DNA from: Scardovia wiggsiae
Lineage (GTDB): Bacteria > Actinomycetota > Actinomycetes > Actinomycetales > Bifidobacteriaceae
Direction: 5' to 3'
DNA length: 64,000 bases
Assembly: GCF_051045985.1 (NCBI RefSeq)
Contig: NZ_CP157350.1
Span: 744,001-808,000 of the forward strand
The position numbers and the translations under genes were made by a program. Below the pieces are notes generated by a model that was given only the letters and a program-made list of their open reading frames with translations, did no database searches and was not told the DNA's origin. Below are positions 1 through 9,094 of the stretch, one piece after another (position 1 is the first letter of the stretch; the number at the start of each line of letters is the position of its first letter).

Positions 1-11
1 TAGGAGTTTTC

Positions 12-452
12 ATGAATAGCTTCCAGCCTTCAACATTGATCCTTCTTGTGCTGATCATCCTTATGATCGCCCTTATGTGGTGGACGTCACGCAAACAGAG
101 GTCCCAGCAGAATAAAATACAGGATTTCCGAAAGGCGCTGAAACCGGGTGATGAAGTTGCTACCGTAAGCGGGCTTCTGGGCACTGTGCGTTCCGTTGAC
201 CTTGACCATGATGAAATAGTTATTGATTCTGAAGGGTCACTGTCCAAGTGGAGGATACAGGCGATCACCGAGCCTCCGGTGCGTCCTGCATATATTTCTG
301 ATGATGAAGTCGATGAAGAGGGCAATCCGCTTCCCAAAAAGGAAGACGGGACCGGCCAGGGTAAGACGGACAGCACTGATACCACGCCTTCAGAGGACGC
401 GGATCAGAAAAGCTTTGAAAGCCAGCCTTCCCAGACGGATGGCAATAACTAA
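12..452 (+). CDS. yajC: Preprotein translocase subunit YajC
   Basis: YajC is a small membrane accessory of the Sec translocon that associates with SecDF. The 146-residue product has one N-terminal membrane segment at about residues 7-24, followed by a basic WTSRKQR stretch. The conserved cytoplasmic domain follows at about 35-90 and includes LKPGDEV and TVSGLLGTV. A low-complexity acidic/polar tail of about 50 residues makes it longer than the usual 90-110. An AGGAG ribosome site lies 5 bases before the ATG. It is the first gene of the plus-strand run into apt. ruvB and secD often neighbour yajC but lie outside the window. Confidence 0.93.
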   Translation: MNSFQPSTLILLVLIILMIALMWWTSRKQRSQQNKIQDFRKALKPGDEVATVSGLLGTVRSVDLDHDEIVIDSEGSLSKWRIQAITEPPVRPAYISDDEVDEEGNPLPKKEDGTGQGKTDSTDTTPSEDADQKSFESQPSQTDGNN

Positions 453-476
453 ATAAACCTTCGCGGAGGATAGCAC

Positions 477-1058
477 ATGCCAGCAAATGATATCAGCTTT
501 TCGCCGGTTGCAGGAGTATCCGGTGAAGATGCTCAGTATCTTGGGTCTCTGATCAGGACTGTCCCGGGATTCCCTTCGGAGGGTATACTGTTCAGGGATT
601 TCATGCCTGTTTTTGCTGACCCGCGGGGTATGCGCATCCTTGTTGATGCATTAGTCAGTTCGCTTCCTGTGCCTGCGGATGATTTCGATTATATCGCGGG
701 CCTTGAGGCAAGGGGGTTCCTGCTGGGCACGGTACTCGCCCAGCGCCTGGACAAAGGATTCATAGCAGTTCGGAAGGCAGGGAAACTGCCTCCTCCTGTA
801 ATCAGCCAGTCCTATACGCTTGAATACGGCAAGGCAACTATGGAAGTCGAGAAAGGGCTCGTCAGGCCGGGCTCAAAGGTGCTTATTACGGATGACCTTG
901 TTGCAACAGGAGGTACGGCATGGGCTGCAATGAAGCTGTTTGAGTCGAGCAAATGCGCTGTTGCCGGTTTCAGCTTTGTTATGAAGCTTGACGGCCTTGA
1001 CGGTTACGACCGCATTGCAGGATATCCTGTATCGGCGTTATTCTCTATGCCTGCTTAA
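477..1058 (+). CDS. apt: Adenine phosphoribosyltransferase
   Basis: This enzyme converts adenine and PRPP to AMP in purine salvage. The 193-residue protein has the type I phosphoribosyltransferase fold, with the PRPP-binding loop at VLITDDLVATGGTA (about 138-151). The family motifs FPSEGILFRD and GLEARGF are also present. A GGAGG site precedes the ATG by 9 bases. It lies 24 bases after yajC and 5 bases before the next gene. In many bifidobacteria sucC and sucD sit between apt and the DUF6350 gene (from memory); they are absent here. Confidence 0.95.
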   Translation: MPANDISFSPVAGVSGEDAQYLGSLIRTVPGFPSEGILFRDFMPVFADPRGMRILVDALVSSLPVPADDFDYIAGLEARGFLLGTVLAQRLDKGFIAVRKAGKLPPPVISQSYTLEYGKATMEVEKGLVRPGSKVLITDDLVATGGTAWAAMKLFESSKCAVAGFSFVMKLDGLDGYDRIAGYPVSALFSMPA

Positions 1059-1063
1059 GCCGG

Positions 1064-2641
1064 ATGCCTATGATGAGTGAACGGAAACAACCGCATCCCA
1101 GGACAGCACAGTCTTCAGCAGGCGTTTCAGGCAGCCCTGATGTGGAAAGTGGGACAGCTGGCGGCCCTTTCCGTCCCGTTCTGAGAGGTATACTGACTGC
1201 AGCCGTATCTTATGGCCTGTTCGCGGTTTCCGTTGTTCTCCTCACCTCGCTGTTACTCCTCATTATAGGTATGGAAACGCACACACAGCCGGCTAATTAT
1301 GCAATGCAGGTGAGTGCAGCATTCCTTTTGCTGTCCCAGGGGATTGGGATCACCTATGCAGGGCTTCCTGTAACTTTTGTGCCATTAGGGTTCATTTTTA
1401 TCTGGATCATCCTCATCAGGGCATGCGGACGGCGTTTCCATATAGACCCAAGAGGATTCCTGGCGGGAAGCTGCGTATGGATCATTTTTACCGCTGTCCT
1501 GCTCTGGAGGGCGCAGGATTTCGTCGCAATAAGCATCTGGCGCGCTGTACTGTACAGCTGGCTGGTTTTTGCCTGCGGCTGCCTTCTCACTATTGACAGG
1601 AAATCTCCCCTTTTCCGGCGGGCGAGAAAAAGCCTTATGCAGAAGACTTCTGCGACTTTGCGCAGGACGGTCCTGCTCGGTATAAGACTTGCAGTGCGTT
1701 TTCTTATTGTCCTTTCTGTGCTTTCATTCGTTACCGTACTGATATGGATAATACTGAATTTCCGCTCAATGGGCAAAGTCATGTCCTATGTTTCCATGGG
1801 GCCGGCGTCAGCAGTTATCACGACCGCAGTGAGCCTTGGCTGGCTTCCTAACCTTATGGTCTGGGCATTATCATGGCTGCTAGGCTCAGGTATTGTTATC
1901 GGTAATGTAGGGGTATTTACTTTGTGGGAAAGCGGATCAACGGCTCTGCCGGTCATCCCCGTTTTCGGAATACTGCCGAAATCGCTGTCATCCCAGAACG
2001 TCATTATAGCCATTCTTATTATCCCAATCATCATTGCTTTTCTCCTGGGGCTTCAGACCATATCGTCGCGCAGAGGATTCAACCTTTTTTCCGGGAGGGA
2101 TATCAGGCAGGAGGATACGGAGCTTAAGCTGCCGGGTATCATAGGACAGGCATCCCACGACGGCCATAATGATGGGGAAGAGGCAGGTTTGGAGACAGCT
2201 GCAGATCCGGATCCGGGTGCGGACCAGGAGGATCATGGCACCGCCAGACAGGACTATCCCCGTTCCGCGGCTGTCGGGACTGCTGTCATAGCGAAGCTTG
2301 TTGATTTCGCCTATGCTGCAGGTGCTTTTGTTGTTGCTATTATCACAGTTATCTGTGTAAGTACCCTGTTCTATATGCTGTCATCGGGTTCACTGGGTGT
2401 AAAAAATCTGGCATATGTTGGAGTCAACCTGTCTGATTCCCTCAGCGTTACAGGAAGGCCGCTGGTGTGGGGGCTTCTGGCGTCATGGCTGCTGTCCCTT
2501 GGCATTGTATGCGGGCAATATCTGTTTGACTTTCTGGGGATGAAGAATAGGGGTAATAAGGATAAGGATACTGCAAACTCAGCAGATCCCCAGAAACCTC
2601 ACAGTACCGGAGAAACCGCTCAAGGAGGGCATAATGGCTGA
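1064..2641 (+). CDS. DUF6350 family multi-pass membrane protein
   Basis: An integral membrane protein of 525 residues with about eight to ten hydrophobic segments. A polar, acidic cytoplasmic insert occupies roughly residues 350-400. The position directly before purH, with an 8-base overlap, and the overall profile fit the actinobacterial DUF6350 family, whose function is unknown. No clear ribosome site is seen, so translation probably couples to apt. Alternative starts exist 2 and 3 codons downstream (MPMM). The family call rests on context and topology rather than a diagnostic motif. Confidence 0.75.
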   Translation: MPMMSERKQPHPRTAQSSAGVSGSPDVESGTAGGPFRPVLRGILTAAVSYGLFAVSVVLLTSLLLLIIGMETHTQPANYAMQVSAAFLLLSQGIGITYAGLPVTFVPLGFIFIWIILIRACGRRFHIDPRGFLAGSCVWIIFTAVLLWRAQDFVAISIWRAVLYSWLVFACGCLLTIDRKSPLFRRARKSLMQKTSATLRRTVLLGIRLAVRFLIVLSVLSFVTVLIWIILNFRSMGKVMSYVSMGPASAVITTAVSLGWLPNLMVWALSWLLGSGIVIGNVGVFTLWESGSTALPVIPVFGILPKSLSSQNVIIAILIIPIIIAFLLGLQTISSRRGFNLFSGRDIRQEDTELKLPGIIGQASHDGHNDGEEAGLETAADPDPGADQEDHGTARQDYPRSAAVGTAVIAKLVDFAYAAGAFVVAIITVICVSTLFYMLSSGSLGVKNLAYVGVNLSDSLSVTGRPLVWGLLASWLLSLGIVCGQYLFDFLGMKNRGNKDKDTANSADPQKPHSTGETAQGGHNG

Positions 2642-4247
2642 TCCGCACCGTCCCATACACAGGGTTATCGTCTCTGTTTTCGATAAAAAAGGCCTTGAGA
2701 CGCTTGCAGAAGCATTCATAGCTGCCGGCACAGAAGTTGTTTCTACCGGTTCGACTGCGCTGCGGCTTGAGGAACTTGGGGTAGAAGTAACTCCCGTAGA
2801 AAAAGTGACGGGGTTCCCTGAAAGCCTTGACGGCCGCGTAAAAACACTGGATCCGCATATCCACGCCGGGATACTTGCCGATATGGAGAACCCTGGCCAT
2901 GCCGGACAGCTGGAAGCCCTAGGCATAAAAGCTTTTGATGCGGTGATAGTCAATTTGTACCCTTTTGCTCAGACAGTACGGTCAGGGGCCGGCGAGGCAG
3001 CTGTTATTGAAAAGATCGATATAGGCGGCCCGTCCATGATCCGCGGTGCCGCAAAAAACAGTTCCAGTGTTGCAGTTATCACTGATCCTCAGGATTACTC
3101 CCTCGCTGCTGAACGTATATCGGACGGGCGCGGGTTTACCCTACGGGAACGGCGTGCTCTGGCTGCGAAAGCATTTGCCTGCACTGCGCAGTATGATGCC
3201 GCTATTGCGCAGTGGTCGCGCGGACAGTGGGGCGGCCGGACTGAAAAAGGTGAAGGCGGAGAAGCTGAGGTGCCCGCAGTTTATCCAGCTGCCTACACCC
3301 GTACATGGGATCTGGCGCATACTCTGCGATATGGCGAGAATCCGCATCAGAGTGCGGCACTGTATTGCGATCCTCTGGCACTCAATAATTTTGCCCATGC
3401 CCGGCAGCTTAACGGCAAACCTATGAGCTATAACAATTATGTTGATGCTGATTCAGCGTGGCGCAGTGTGTGGGACTTTCCGCACCGCATAGCCGTTGCC
3501 GTTGTCAAGCATTCGAACCCCTGCGGCCTGGCGATTGGTGCGGACGTGGCTGAGGCACATCGCAAGGCCCACGCCTGCGATCCTATGAGTGCCTACGGGG
3601 GTGTTATTGCAGCTAACAGTACAGTGACGCTGGCAATGGCCCGGCAGGTCAAACCGGTATTTACTGAGGTAATAGCGGCACCCGGATATGACCCGGAGGC
3701 ACTTGAACTTCTTAGAACAAAGAAGAACCTGAGAATACTTGAAGTGTCCGCACCGCCGGAAAATACACAGCAGCTGCGGGTGATAGACGGAGGGCTCCTT
3801 ATCCAGTCGGAAGACCATATTGATGCATATGGGGATGACCCTGGCAACTGGATACTTGCCGCAGGGCAGGCCGCTGACGGCCAGACGCTTGAAGACCTGG
3901 AATTTGCATGGAGGGCTGTACGCAGTGTAAAATCCAATGCTGTCCTTATTGCCCATGATGGTGCGACAGTCGGCATTGGCATGGGGCAGGTTAACAGGGT
4001 AGATTCCAGCCAGCTTGCTGTTACACGGGCAAATACGCTTGCTGACGGGGCAAACCGCACCAACGGCGCAGTTGCGGCTTCCGATGCATTCTTCCCCTTC
4101 CCTGACGGGATGCAGATCCTTGCGGAGGCCGGGGTAAAAGCTGTTGTACAGCCGGGCGGCTCGATCCGGGATGAAGAAGTATTCCAGGCGGCACAGGAAG
4201 CCGGTGTTACGATGTACGTGACAGGGACGCGCCATTTCTTCCACTGA
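2634..4247 (+). CDS. purH: Bifunctional AICAR transformylase / IMP cyclohydrolase
   Basis: PurH carries out the last two steps of IMP synthesis: formylation of AICAR, then ring closure. The 537-residue length is normal. The N-terminal IMP cyclohydrolase (MGS-like) domain covers about 1-200 and includes VSVFDKKG, STGSTA and a VNLYPF motif. The transformylase domain follows, with RYGENPHQ, KHSNPCG and a C-terminal PGGSIRD stretch. A GGAGG site lies in the end of the upstream gene, which it overlaps by 8 bases. Long open frames on the opposite strand are shadows of its codon pattern. Confidence 0.97.
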   Translation: MADPHRPIHRVIVSVFDKKGLETLAEAFIAAGTEVVSTGSTALRLEELGVEVTPVEKVTGFPESLDGRVKTLDPHIHAGILADMENPGHAGQLEALGIKAFDAVIVNLYPFAQTVRSGAGEAAVIEKIDIGGPSMIRGAAKNSSSVAVITDPQDYSLAAERISDGRGFTLRERRALAAKAFACTAQYDAAIAQWSRGQWGGRTEKGEGGEAEVPAVYPAAYTRTWDLAHTLRYGENPHQSAALYCDPLALNNFAHARQLNGKPMSYNNYVDADSAWRSVWDFPHRIAVAVVKHSNPCGLAIGADVAEAHRKAHACDPMSAYGGVIAANSTVTLAMARQVKPVFTEVIAAPGYDPEALELLRTKKNLRILEVSAPPENTQQLRVIDGGLLIQSEDHIDAYGDDPGNWILAAGQAADGQTLEDLEFAWRAVRSVKSNAVLIAHDGATVGIGMGQVNRVDSSQLAVTRANTLADGANRTNGAVAASDAFFPFPDGMQILAEAGVKAVVQPGGSIRDEEVFQAAQEAGVTMYVTGTRHFFH

Positions 4248-4299
4248 TCCGGGTTATTGCTTAGGTATCCGCATAGATTATAACAGTTTAAGAGGTTAT

Positions 4300-4593
4300 A
4301 TGGGCCGCAGAAAACAGCATCCTTTTGTTTCTGAATCGCAGGAAGGCAAGCCGTGGTTTGAATGGCTTCTTGCTGCTATGGTGCTTTTGGCATGTGCAGC
4401 AGTATTTTTCCGGTATGCCGCAGCAGGGACTTTTATTATTGCGGGGACATCCATTATCTCGGCGATAATACGTCTTGTTATGCGCGATAAAAGCCCGTGG
4501 AAAGTGCGTTCAGCAGGGTTTGACAGCTTTATCGGCCTGTCTTTAGGGGTTGGGCTGATCATTACGTATATCAGCATTATGATGATCTCATAG
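4300..4593 (+). CDS. DUF3017 small membrane protein
   Basis: A 97-residue protein with three hydrophobic segments (about 20-37, 40-58 and 75-95) and a basic RLVMRDKSPWKVR loop between the second and third. Size, topology and this loop match the actinobacterial DUF3017 family, which has no assigned function. GAGG lies 5 bases upstream of the ATG, and the gene is 52 bases after purH. It is the last gene of the plus-strand run and faces the aquaporin gene across a hairpin. Confidence 0.72.
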   Translation: MGRRKQHPFVSESQEGKPWFEWLLAAMVLLACAAVFFRYAAAGTFIIAGTSIISAIIRLVMRDKSPWKVRSAGFDSFIGLSLGVGLIITYISIMMIS

Positions 4594-4603
4594 TTTTATA
4601 GTT

Positions 4604-4630
4604 GTGGGGAGCCTATAACAGACTCCCCAC
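4604..4630. terminator. Hairpin between convergent genes
   Basis: GTGGGGAG at 4604-4611 pairs with CTCCCCAC at 4623-4630 around an 11-base loop. It lies between the ends of the DUF3017 gene (plus) and the aquaporin gene (minus). There is no strong T-run on either side, so it is a candidate two-way terminator inferred from position and stem strength. Confidence 0.5.
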
Positions 4631-4660
4631 ATAAAGAGTTATGGAATATTACTGCGAAGA

Positions 4661-5716
4661 TCAGCTCTCGGAATCAGGTTTTCCCTCAGCATCCCCGTCA
4701 GCGGCATCATCCGTATTGCCGTTTTCGGAGCTGTCCCCGGTATCGGCCTGTTCTACGATGATCGTTGTCCCGCCGGTACTGTCTGAGCTATCCTGCTCCG
4801 CAGTGTTATCAGAGCTTTTATCAGTCTCAGAAGCCGGGGCATTCTGCTCTTCGAACTGGATCTCCCGGTAGATTGCGTCGTCATTGGCGTGGACGGAATC
4901 GTGGATGATCACGACAAGGGCCGCTACCGCTGAAGCCAGAAGGGCAGTAACCCAGAACACCCATAACTGTTTAAGCGGGGACGGATCAGTAAGCCCCTTT
5001 ATCTGGGCAAAAATAGCGATGCCTGTAGAACGGGCAGGGTTAAGGCCAGCATGGTCGAACGGGTATGTAACCAGAGCCCCAAGGCCATAAACCATTGCCA
5101 TAGCCATACCGTATTTACGTGTAGCAAGGCCGTTATGGTTTGATGTTGCCAGGTAAGCTGCCACGATCACAAGGACAGCGATGACTTCAAGCACGATAGT
5201 CCAGCGCATATCGAAAGTTGTCAGATTCGAGTAAACGGTAGGCAAAGAAAGGAATTGCTGCGTCCCCTGGTCATACAGGTTAGCCATATGCGCAATGAAT
5301 CCTACACTTGGGAAGCCGGTGTTTGTTATCGGTGTGGGCGCCATGAATACCGCTATAGCTGCGGCTGCAGCCCCTCCAAGCAGCTGAGCGATGATATACA
5401 GCAAGGCATCAAGCCAGCTGATACGTGCTGTCAGAGCAGCAGCAAAAGTGACTGCAGGGTTTATCTGTCCGCCTGAAACTTTCCCGAAAACAATAGCGGT
5501 TGTGCCGTATGCTGCAGCGAGGGTGAGAGCTGCTACTATAGCCATGAGTCCAGGGATCTGATTGTTTGCAGGGCCTAACAGCCCGGTAACAATAAGCGTT
5601 ATGAATATAACGAAGAAAGATCCTGCGAATTCTGCGCCAACCCTCACAGGCAGCGATGCCGGGGCATGCTTGGGTCTGTCAGAAGAATATACCAGGGTTT
5701 CAGTTGTATCAGTCAT
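4661..5716 (-). CDS. MIP family channel (aquaporin / glycerol facilitator-like)
   Basis: A 351-residue channel of the major intrinsic protein family. The two half-helix signatures are present as GGQINPAV and AGLNPARS, with six hydrophobic segments across about 25-275. The C-terminal 75-80 residues form an acidic, Ser/Asp/Glu-rich tail that is not part of the usual fold and is probably cytoplasmic. Whether it passes water, glycerol or another small solute cannot be told from these motifs. GAGGAA precedes the ATG. It is transcribed away from the pseudouridine synthase gene. Confidence 0.88.
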   Translation of the reverse strand: MTDTTETLVYSSDRPKHAPASLPVRVGAEFAGSFFVIFITLIVTGLLGPANNQIPGLMAIVAALTLAAAYGTTAIVFGKVSGGQINPAVTFAAALTARISWLDALLYIIAQLLGGAAAAAIAVFMAPTPITNTGFPSVGFIAHMANLYDQGTQQFLSLPTVYSNLTTFDMRWTIVLEVIAVLVIVAAYLATSNHNGLATRKYGMAMAMVYGLGALVTYPFDHAGLNPARSTGIAIFAQIKGLTDPSPLKQLWVFWVTALLASAVAALVVIIHDSVHANDDAIYREIQFEEQNAPASETDKSSDNTAEQDSSDSTGGTTIIVEQADTGDSSENGNTDDAADGDAEGKPDSES

Positions 5717-5849
5717 ATATTTCCTCAGTTTTCTCGAAAGGTGATCCGGCAGCCTCTGCTGATATTCAGCACGGGGCAGGCCGAAAATTACAAACCGTTA
5801 TGACTGGAAACATCATAGCAGCTGCGCAGCCCAAAAACTGAAATGCGGA

Positions 5850-5877
5850 ATGACGGTATCCCGTGTAAAATTATAGT
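5850..5877 (+). promoter_or_regulatory. Candidate sigma-70-type promoter for rluB-cmk-der
   Basis: A -35-like ATGACG (5850-5855) and a -10-like TATAGT (5872-5877) are separated by 16 bases. Transcription would start about 35 bases before the pseudouridine synthase ATG. The call rests on consensus match only. Confidence 0.35.
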
Positions 5878-5915
5878 GTTCGATAAATCAAGGTAACGGT
5901 CACGTTGGGAGAACG

Positions 5916-6689
5916 ATGCCACATCACTACAGCCGCGCGCAAAAGGCGCATCAGGAATCTCAGGAAGGTATCCGCCTTCAGAAAGTATTAGCCCAGGCCG
6001 GTTTCGGCTCACGCAGGAAATGTGAGGTAATGATAACTGACGGCCGTGTTGAGGTTGACGGCGATCTTGTTACTGAGCTCGGGGTGCGTGTTGATCCGCA
6101 GCATCAGGAGATCAGGGTCGACGGGTCGCGTATACATATTTCCGATAAGCATATAACGCTGGCGCTGAATAAGCCGCGTAAGGTGCTGTCAACGATGGAT
6201 GACCCTAAAGGGCGGTGGACTCTGCGCGATATCGTCGGCGATAAATATGAACGGATTTTCCATATGGGAAGGCTGGATTATGATTCCGAAGGCCTTATCC
6301 TTATGACGGATGACGGTGAGCTGGCCCAGCATACCATGCATCCCAGGTATGAAGTTGAAAAAACATATATTGCTACCCTTGAAGGGCATATTGGGGGGAA
6401 TGTGTGCCGTCGTCTGGTGCGTACAGGCATACAGCTTGATGATGGATGGATAAAACTTGACCATTGTTCGATTGTCACCCAGAACAGGGAGCGCTCGGTC
6501 GTCAAGGCAGTTATCCATTCAGGGAAGAACCGCATTGTCAGGCGTATTTTTGGGGCTGCCGGATTCCCGGTTACACAGCTGCTCCGTACACAGATTGGCC
6601 CAATCCGGCTTGGTGACCTGAAATCAGGGTCCTACAGGGTGCTTTCCGCTGCAGAAGTCAATGCATTGCATAAGGCGGTAGGGTTATGA
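5916..6689 (+). CDS. rRNA pseudouridine synthase (RsuA/RluB family)
   Basis: It isomerises uridine in rRNA; RluB-type enzymes act on 23S and RsuA-type on 16S. The 257-residue protein has an N-terminal S4 RNA-binding domain (about 19-70, starting RLQKVLAQAGFGSRRKCE) and then the catalytic domain. GRLDYDSEGLILMT carries the catalytic aspartate. The C-terminal NRIVRRIF motif is typical of the family. GGGAGA precedes the ATG. Its stop overlaps the start of cmk-der (ATGA), as is common in actinobacteria. RluB is more likely than RsuA from context, but the exact site is not provable here. Confidence 0.9.
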   Translation: MPHHYSRAQKAHQESQEGIRLQKVLAQAGFGSRRKCEVMITDGRVEVDGDLVTELGVRVDPQHQEIRVDGSRIHISDKHITLALNKPRKVLSTMDDPKGRWTLRDIVGDKYERIFHMGRLDYDSEGLILMTDDGELAQHTMHPRYEVEKTYIATLEGHIGGNVCRRLVRTGIQLDDGWIKLDHCSIVTQNRERSVVKAVIHSGKNRIVRRIFGAAGFPVTQLLRTQIGPIRLGDLKSGSYRVLSAAEVNALHKAVGL

Positions 6690-8869
6690 TAACGGTTGCG
6701 ATCGATGGGCCTTCCGGGGTCGGGAAGTCCAGTACTTCCCAGGCACTTGCCCGGCATTTCGGGTACGCATATTTGGATACGGGGGCGATGTACCGTGCAG
6801 CGGCATGGTGGTGCCTTGAGCAGGGTGCTGACTTGAATAACCTTACTGAGTGTGATGAGCAGCATATCACTGAACTGGTTTCACAGTTCTTTACCGAAGG
6901 CCATTTTTCAATCTCGCTTGACCCTTCGCATTGTGATATTTTCAGCGACGGTAAAAGTATAGATACTGATATCCGTTCTGCCAGGATATCTTCGCAGGTC
7001 TCGGCAGTATCCTCTATAATCCCGGTACGGCATCTTCTGATTGCAGCGCAGCGTGCTTATATTGATGCGGAAAAAGCGGAGGGGTCTTTTTCTCACGGTG
7101 CCGGGATCGTTGCTGAAGGGCGCGATATTACCACTGTTGTTGCCCCTGATGCTGACGTGCGTGTCCTTCTGACTGCACGTGAAGAAGTACGCCAGGCACG
7201 GCGTGACCTTCAGCGCAGCGCCGGCTCCGCAGGCTTCGGCACGGGCAGTAATTTTGATATTTATGGCGGCAATGCCGACAAAGATGATATTGCTGCGCGG
7301 GATGCTAAAGACTCAAAAGTCACAGCGTTTATGCATGCCGCTACGGGGGTCACTACTGTTGATAATTCTGATCTGACTTTCGAGCAGACCCTTGAAAAGC
7401 TTATAGGGCTGGTTAATGAAGCAATAGACAGCAAACTGTACGACGATTATATCTCCCAGCTTGACGGGTACGAACTAGAAGAAGATGATAAGGCCCTTAT
7501 TACTGATGGGCTGTCCAACGATGGGGAAGCTTCCGGGCAGGATGATGCCGCGGTCGGCGTGATTGCGGTTGTGGGACGCCCGAACGTGGGGAAATCCACG
7601 CTTGTCAACAGGATACTCGGGCACCGCGCGGCAATTGTTGAAGATACCCCGGGTGTTACCCGCGACAGGGTCTCTTATGATGCTGAATGGGCCGGCACTG
7701 ACTTTAAGGTCGTTGATACGGGAGGCTGGGAAAGCGATGTTGAGGGCATAGAGTCAGCTATTGCTTCCCAGGCACAGGTCGCTATCGGCCTGGCTGATGC
7801 AGTGATCCTTGTTGTTGATGGCACTGTGGGGCTTACAAATACTGATTCCAGGATAGCCGCCATGCTCAGGGCTTCAGGTAAGCCTGTCACAGTTGCTGTG
7901 AATAAGGTTGATACCCTTGAGGCTGAATATGAGGCTGCGGAGTTCTGGAAGCTTGGTTTAGGGGAACCCCAGCCGATTTCCGCCATGCATGGGAGGGCAG
8001 TAGGGGATCTGCTTGACACTGCTTTAGCTATGCTGGAAAGGGCTGAAAACAGGTCCGGGTATCTGGTCCCGGAAACTTTGCGGAGGGTTGCCCTCATCGG
8101 GAAGCCCAATGTCGGTAAATCTTCACTGCTTAATGAGCTGGCCCATGAGGCACGATCCGTAGTCCATGATGAGGCGGGGACTACACGCGACCCTGTTGAT
8201 GAGATCGTCACTATCGGCAATGATGACTGGCTTTTCATCGATACTGCAGGGATCAAAAGGCGCCTGCACAAACAGACAGGCGCTGATTACTATTCAAGCC
8301 TGAGGACGCAGGCGGCTATAGAACGTTCTGAGCTGGCCCTGGTGCTGTTTGATGCATCCGAGCCCATATCGGACCAGGATCTGAAGATCATGAGCCAGGC
8401 TGTGGATGCCGGGCGCGCCATCGTCCTCGTATTCAATAAGTGGGATAAGCTTGATGATTTTGGCCGCCAGCGTCTTGAGCGTTTGTGGGAAACCGAATTT
8501 ACCAGGGTTTTGTGGGCTCAGCGTGTGAATTTATCGGCAAAGACCGGATGGCATACCAACCGCCTTCTTAATGCGATGAATACAGCACTGTCCTCTTGGG
8601 ATCAGCGTATCCCTACAGGCAAGCTCAATTCTTTCCTGGGACAGCTGCAATCGGCTCATCCCCACCCGCTGCGGGGAGGGAAGCAGCCCCGGATACTTTT
8701 TGCCACACAAGCGGCTACGCGACCGCCCCGTTTCGTTATTTTTGCTACAGGCTTTCTCGAGCATGGGTACCGCCGCTATATTGAGCGGTCTTTGCGGGAA
8801 GAATTCGGTTTTGAGGGAAGCCCTATACAGATATCTGTCAGGATCAAAGAAAAGAAACGGCGTTCATAA
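6686..8869 (+). CDS. cmk-der: Cytidylate kinase / GTPase Der fusion
   Basis: A two-enzyme fusion of 727 residues. The N-terminal part (about 1-245) is cytidylate kinase, with P-loop DGPSGVGKSS, the YLDTGAMYR substrate motif and EGRDITT. An acidic linker of about 40 residues leads to Der, the tandem-GTPase ribosome assembly factor. Its first G-domain has GRPNVGKST near residue 297 and its second GKPNVGKSS near 472. DTGG, DTAG, NKVD and NKWD motifs and a C-terminal KH-like domain follow. The fusion is widespread in bifidobacteria and relatives. It starts inside the stop of the preceding gene. Confidence 0.96.
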   Translation: MITVAIDGPSGVGKSSTSQALARHFGYAYLDTGAMYRAAAWWCLEQGADLNNLTECDEQHITELVSQFFTEGHFSISLDPSHCDIFSDGKSIDTDIRSARISSQVSAVSSIIPVRHLLIAAQRAYIDAEKAEGSFSHGAGIVAEGRDITTVVAPDADVRVLLTAREEVRQARRDLQRSAGSAGFGTGSNFDIYGGNADKDDIAARDAKDSKVTAFMHAATGVTTVDNSDLTFEQTLEKLIGLVNEAIDSKLYDDYISQLDGYELEEDDKALITDGLSNDGEASGQDDAAVGVIAVVGRPNVGKSTLVNRILGHRAAIVEDTPGVTRDRVSYDAEWAGTDFKVVDTGGWESDVEGIESAIASQAQVAIGLADAVILVVDGTVGLTNTDSRIAAMLRASGKPVTVAVNKVDTLEAEYEAAEFWKLGLGEPQPISAMHGRAVGDLLDTALAMLERAENRSGYLVPETLRRVALIGKPNVGKSSLLNELAHEARSVVHDEAGTTRDPVDEIVTIGNDDWLFIDTAGIKRRLHKQTGADYYSSLRTQAAIERSELALVLFDASEPISDQDLKIMSQAVDAGRAIVLVFNKWDKLDDFGRQRLERLWETEFTRVLWAQRVNLSAKTGWHTNRLLNAMNTALSSWDQRIPTGKLNSFLGQLQSAHPHPLRGGKQPRILFATQAATRPPRFVIFATGFLEHGYRRYIERSLREEFGFEGSPIQISVRIKEKKRRS

Positions 8870-8975
8870 TGACATATGGCATTCATGCGACACGAAAGTT
8901 AACGGTTGTGATAGTCTGTTAACCGTGCTTGCAAGTATTCCGTTTATTCTGCGGGATGATTGAAAGTACTTAGTT

Positions 8976-9049
<74 letters not shown>

Positions 9050-9094
9050 CTGGTATAGCGAAGTGAAGATAAGTGAGAAACCAAAGGGGACAGT

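Noticed and set aside
3453..4244. 263-codon open frame on the minus strand inside purH
   Set aside because: It is fully covered by purH, which has clear domain motifs. The antisense frame has no ribosome site or recognisable domain.
8898..8935. ACGGTT-N13-AACCGT repeat and CTTGCAAG palindrome before tRNA-Pro
   Set aside because: Short arms, no T-run and no promoter alignment, so neither terminator nor operator can be supported.
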